Below are positions 61,701 through 64,000 of a stretch of DNA of 64,000 nucleotides, piece after piece (positions within the stretch are counted from its first letter, which is position 1; each line of letters opens with the position of its first letter). The notes beneath the pieces were generated by a model that was given only the letters and a program-made list of their open reading frames with translations, did not search any database and was not told where the DNA came from. A program made the position numbers and the translations under genes. The stretch is from Stenopsyche tienmushanensis (lineage: Eukaryota > Arthropoda > Insecta > Trichoptera > Stenopsychidae), in the NCBI GenBank assembly GCA_008973525.1, contig WACJ01000525.1:1054001-1118000 (forward strand), in the 5' to 3' direction.

Positions 61701-63797
61701 TTTGTCCTAAGCCTTTTTGTGATAGCCCTATGAGAGAGCTCCGGCCACCTGTGTCTCCTCCCTCCAATTGCCCAGGCCCAAACGTGTGGCGTCTTTTTCT
61801 ACTTAACTTGTCCAGCGTAGCCGAGATCTTTCAACGGGTCTACTGCAATGCGATTGGAAGTCTAAGACTACTTGGGGGACTTCGTGTGACGGCATCCGTG
61901 CCACATGACCTGCCCAATGAAGACGGCGGGTTCAGATGAAGCTAGTAATAGTCGCCTCGCCGTACATGTCCATGACCTCGCGATTGGACCTCATGGTTTC
62001 AGAACCTGAAATTTCATCCTGGAGAGGTCCGAAAGTTTGCCCCTTGTACCTCTCAAGTCGCATCGCGTCTCGAGCGGTCATGGTCCATGTTTCACCCCCG
62101 TAAACCACTACCGGCCTAATCAATGTTTTATATATTTTAGTTTTAGCCGATAGTGAATTGTTTTTTAATATATTTTTCAGGCCATGGTAGCACCAATTGC
62201 CGTATTGAATCTTGGAGGTTATTTCATTATACAACAAGTTCTTCTCCGTATTTAAATCTTCCCTAGATATTTAAAATTCTGGACCCTTTCAATATTTTTG
62301 TTATTGACACTCACGGAGGTACAATCTCCAGTATTCACTCTCGAAACCGTCATTAATTTAATCTTCTCATAACTGATTGACATACCGAATGTAGCAGCAG
62401 CTTCTAACATCGATTTCGCCATGATGTCGATATTGTCCGCAAAAGCAAGATATATTATATCTACGTTTCATGAATGTGCGTATCCTGACCTGCCAGTCTC
62501 ACTCATAATTGCTTCCAACGCAATATTAAAGAGAATATGGGAGAGGGCATACCCCTGTCTAACTCACATCACCTCGAAAGACTCCGACAGGATGCCGTTG
62601 GAACGTACAACATTGATCAATCCGGTCATGCACATCCTCGATAGCCTCACCAGCTTTACCCGAAATTTCCATCTCCAACATGGTCCTCCAAAATTTTTCC
62701 CAATTGATGCTGTTTACAAATATGTGGTGGAGATCGATACTGTACTCCCACATTTTTTGTCCTGAGCCTCCTCACTCCAATTGCCCAGACTCAGATGTGC
62801 GACATTTTTTGCTCCTTGATCCGTCCAGCGTAGGCGAGGTCTTCTGACAAGTCTCTTGCCATTCGGTCTCAAATATAATATGGCTTGAGGGACTATATGA
62901 GTCAGCATCTGTCCAGTAAAAGCAGTAGACTCGAATGAAGCTTGTAATCGCCACTTTCCTGTACATGTTCATGACCTCTTGATTTAGCCTCATGACTCAG
63001 AAGTGTCCCGGAGAAGTCCGAGTTTACTCATGTCCTGGATTTGTTTCCACCATATCTCATAGAACATCGTTATCCAGTGTTTTAGGCCTCCTACAACCTG
63101 ATTCATTCAGCAATGAAAAATTCCCTGATCGAAATCTACATTTTCATTCAACAACACAATCACTTCTGTACACACCACAAGTGATTTTATGGGAACTAGA
63201 AGTAGATTAGCCTGTTTTTTGACAAAAAATGAGTGAAAAATTTGTGTTAAGAGTTTGATTTATTTCCATTTTAAATGGGTTTTTTCTGCAAAAATTATAC
63301 ACGTCTAAATAGCAAAACCGGTCAGAATAAACTGTACAATGACTGTTTCAAAGTCTATAGCCAAAAAAACTTACGCTCCTTATTTTTTTAATAACTTTTC
63401 TAGATAAAAGTGTAAAAACGGCATTTATTTTTGGAACTACCAATAATTACAGAGTTAAACAAAATTTTAAATCTTAATAATTCACAAATTTAATGTAATA
63501 TATTTAGGATGCACCACAACAGATATGCAGACCTAGCAGAGTACAATCAATGTTTGCATCACGAGCATGTCGAAAGTCCGTCATGATTGGAACTGCTCTG
63601 AGTAAAACGATAATGCGTAAATTGGTTGATCACATGGGACAAATAGAACAACCTTGGGTAATCCAATTGTTTAATTTGTTTTAATTCGCAAATGTAATAA
63701 AAAGTAAATAACTTCTTTTTTTTTTTAGAATTGTCCTCACGGTCGACCAACGATAAGACATCTTGCAAATATGGCATTATTGGAATCAAGATCTTAA
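58704..63797 (+). CDS. Pms2: mismatch repair endonuclease PMS2
   Basis: Eight exons (58704-58814, 58898-59057, 59131-59274, 59355-59556, 59630-61318, 61389-61587, 63508-63657, 63729-63797) encode 907 residues (human 862) with every phase closing. The N-terminal GHKL ATPase motifs are intact: [15 protein letters not shown] (catalytic Glu and Mg-binding Asn), [18 protein letters not shown]. The transducer segment [14 protein letters not shown] follows, then a long low-complexity linker (about residues 330-700). The C-terminal endonuclease site has [12 protein letters not shown] at residue 743, [12 protein letters not shown] and CPHGRPT near residue 887. PMS2 pairs with MLH1 as MutL-alpha, nicking the new strand after MutS recognises a mismatch; all metal-binding residues needed are present. 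Intron 6 (1.9 kb) holds antisense LINE debris. Confidence 0.95.
61640..62755 (-). mobile_element. LINE reverse transcriptase remnant (RTE-like), copy A
   Basis: Minus-strand order: [17 protein letters not shown] near 62,710, FRGDVS (compare VRQGD), then [20 protein letters not shown] and [20 protein letters not shown] near 62,190-62,090, a [10 protein letters not shown] block, and the 3' region to about 61,720. The [16 protein letters not shown] signature is typical of an insect LINE class I place near RTE. Multiple frame breaks; inside PMS2 intron 6. Confidence 0.7.
62756..63030 (-). mobile_element. same LINE family, 3'-end copy B
   Basis: It aligns with the 3' region of copy A at 61,735-62,010: shared ctccaattgcccag, gtccagcgtag and catgacctc in the same order, and the translation [15 protein letters not shown] parallels [14 protein letters not shown]. 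It is a second insertion or duplication immediately 5' of copy A. Confidence 0.7.
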
Positions 63798-64000
63798 CAT
63801 ATTTTATAAGTTTTGATTGTTTCAAAAATCGTTTGAGAGGTGATTTTTTTTTACAATTCGGCTCATTAGAGTGTGATCATATTGCTCTTAGGAATCTTCA
63901 TTTTTTTAAATTTAAATTTTACAATATTTTATTATGAAATTCAATTTTTTTTTTAATTTTTGGTGTATTTTATGATGACATTTAATTTTTTTTTTATAAT
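63798..64000. other. PMS2 3' flank to window end
   Basis: This is the probable PMS2 3' UTR: T-rich, with no gene. Confidence 0.6.

Noticed and set aside
1..64000. CRISPR arrays, operons or prokaryotic-type systems
   Set aside because: No regularly spaced short repeats; all supported genes are intron-containing or metazoan families.

Overview
This is nuclear DNA from an animal, very probably an insect. It is AT-rich and its genes are split by GT-AG introns. The eIF3L, PMS2, Tonsoku-like and PTCD1 proteins are clearly metazoan, and the transposon load (R1- and Jockey-type LINEs, mariner, pogo, hAT, TTAA-flanked MITEs, a tRNA-derived SINE) is typical of insects. I cannot name the order with confidence. 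There is no operon, CRISPR array, rRNA or credible tRNA gene.

Layout. From 1 to about 19.5 kb the window is gene-poor and full of decayed mobile elements. The most informative spot is at 1.0-2.3 kb, where a hAT-type MITE sits inside a SINE that borders an R1-type LINE fragment. From 19.5 to 25.7 kb lie two plus-strand genes: a large coiled-coil protein resembling CCDC66, and a small unrecognised protein with a four-cysteine motif. From 25.7 to 30.6 kb I see no gene. From 30.6 to 41.3 kb are a metadherin/LYRIC-like membrane protein (minus), a C7orf50-type WKF-domain protein (plus), mitochondrial thioredoxin (minus) and eIF3L (plus). From 42.6 to 63.8 kb are PTCD1 (minus), Tonsoku-like TONSL (plus) and the mismatch-repair endonuclease subunit PMS2 (plus).

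Gene arrangement. Metadherin-like/C7orf50-like, Trx2/eIF3L and PTCD1/TONSL are divergent pairs about 1.1, 0.5 and 0.7 kb apart between start codons. C7orf50-like and Trx2 converge with only about 150 bp between stop codons. TONSL and PMS2 lie head-to-tail, 0.9 kb apart; both act in genome maintenance, and Trx2 and PTCD1 are both mitochondrial. Shared regulation is inference only.

Caution on base quality. Working out exon phases shows that three genes contain apparent single extra bases: three in the CCDC66-like gene, one in the four-cysteine gene and one in eIF3L. Three of the five lie in A or T runs. eIF3L is a core translation factor that is otherwise perfectly conserved, so the simplest reading is residual assembly error rather than gene death. 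TONSL, PMS2, PTCD1, Trx2, metadherin-like and C7orf50-like read cleanly through every exon.

The most promising unexplained items are the 536-codon, ATG-less open exon nested in the 6-kb TONSL intron, the unrecognised four-cysteine gene, the orphan exon near position 950, and a 911-bp element with perfect 16-bp terminal inverted repeats carrying a Mutator-like transposase remnant. I found no convincing wholly new multi-gene system.
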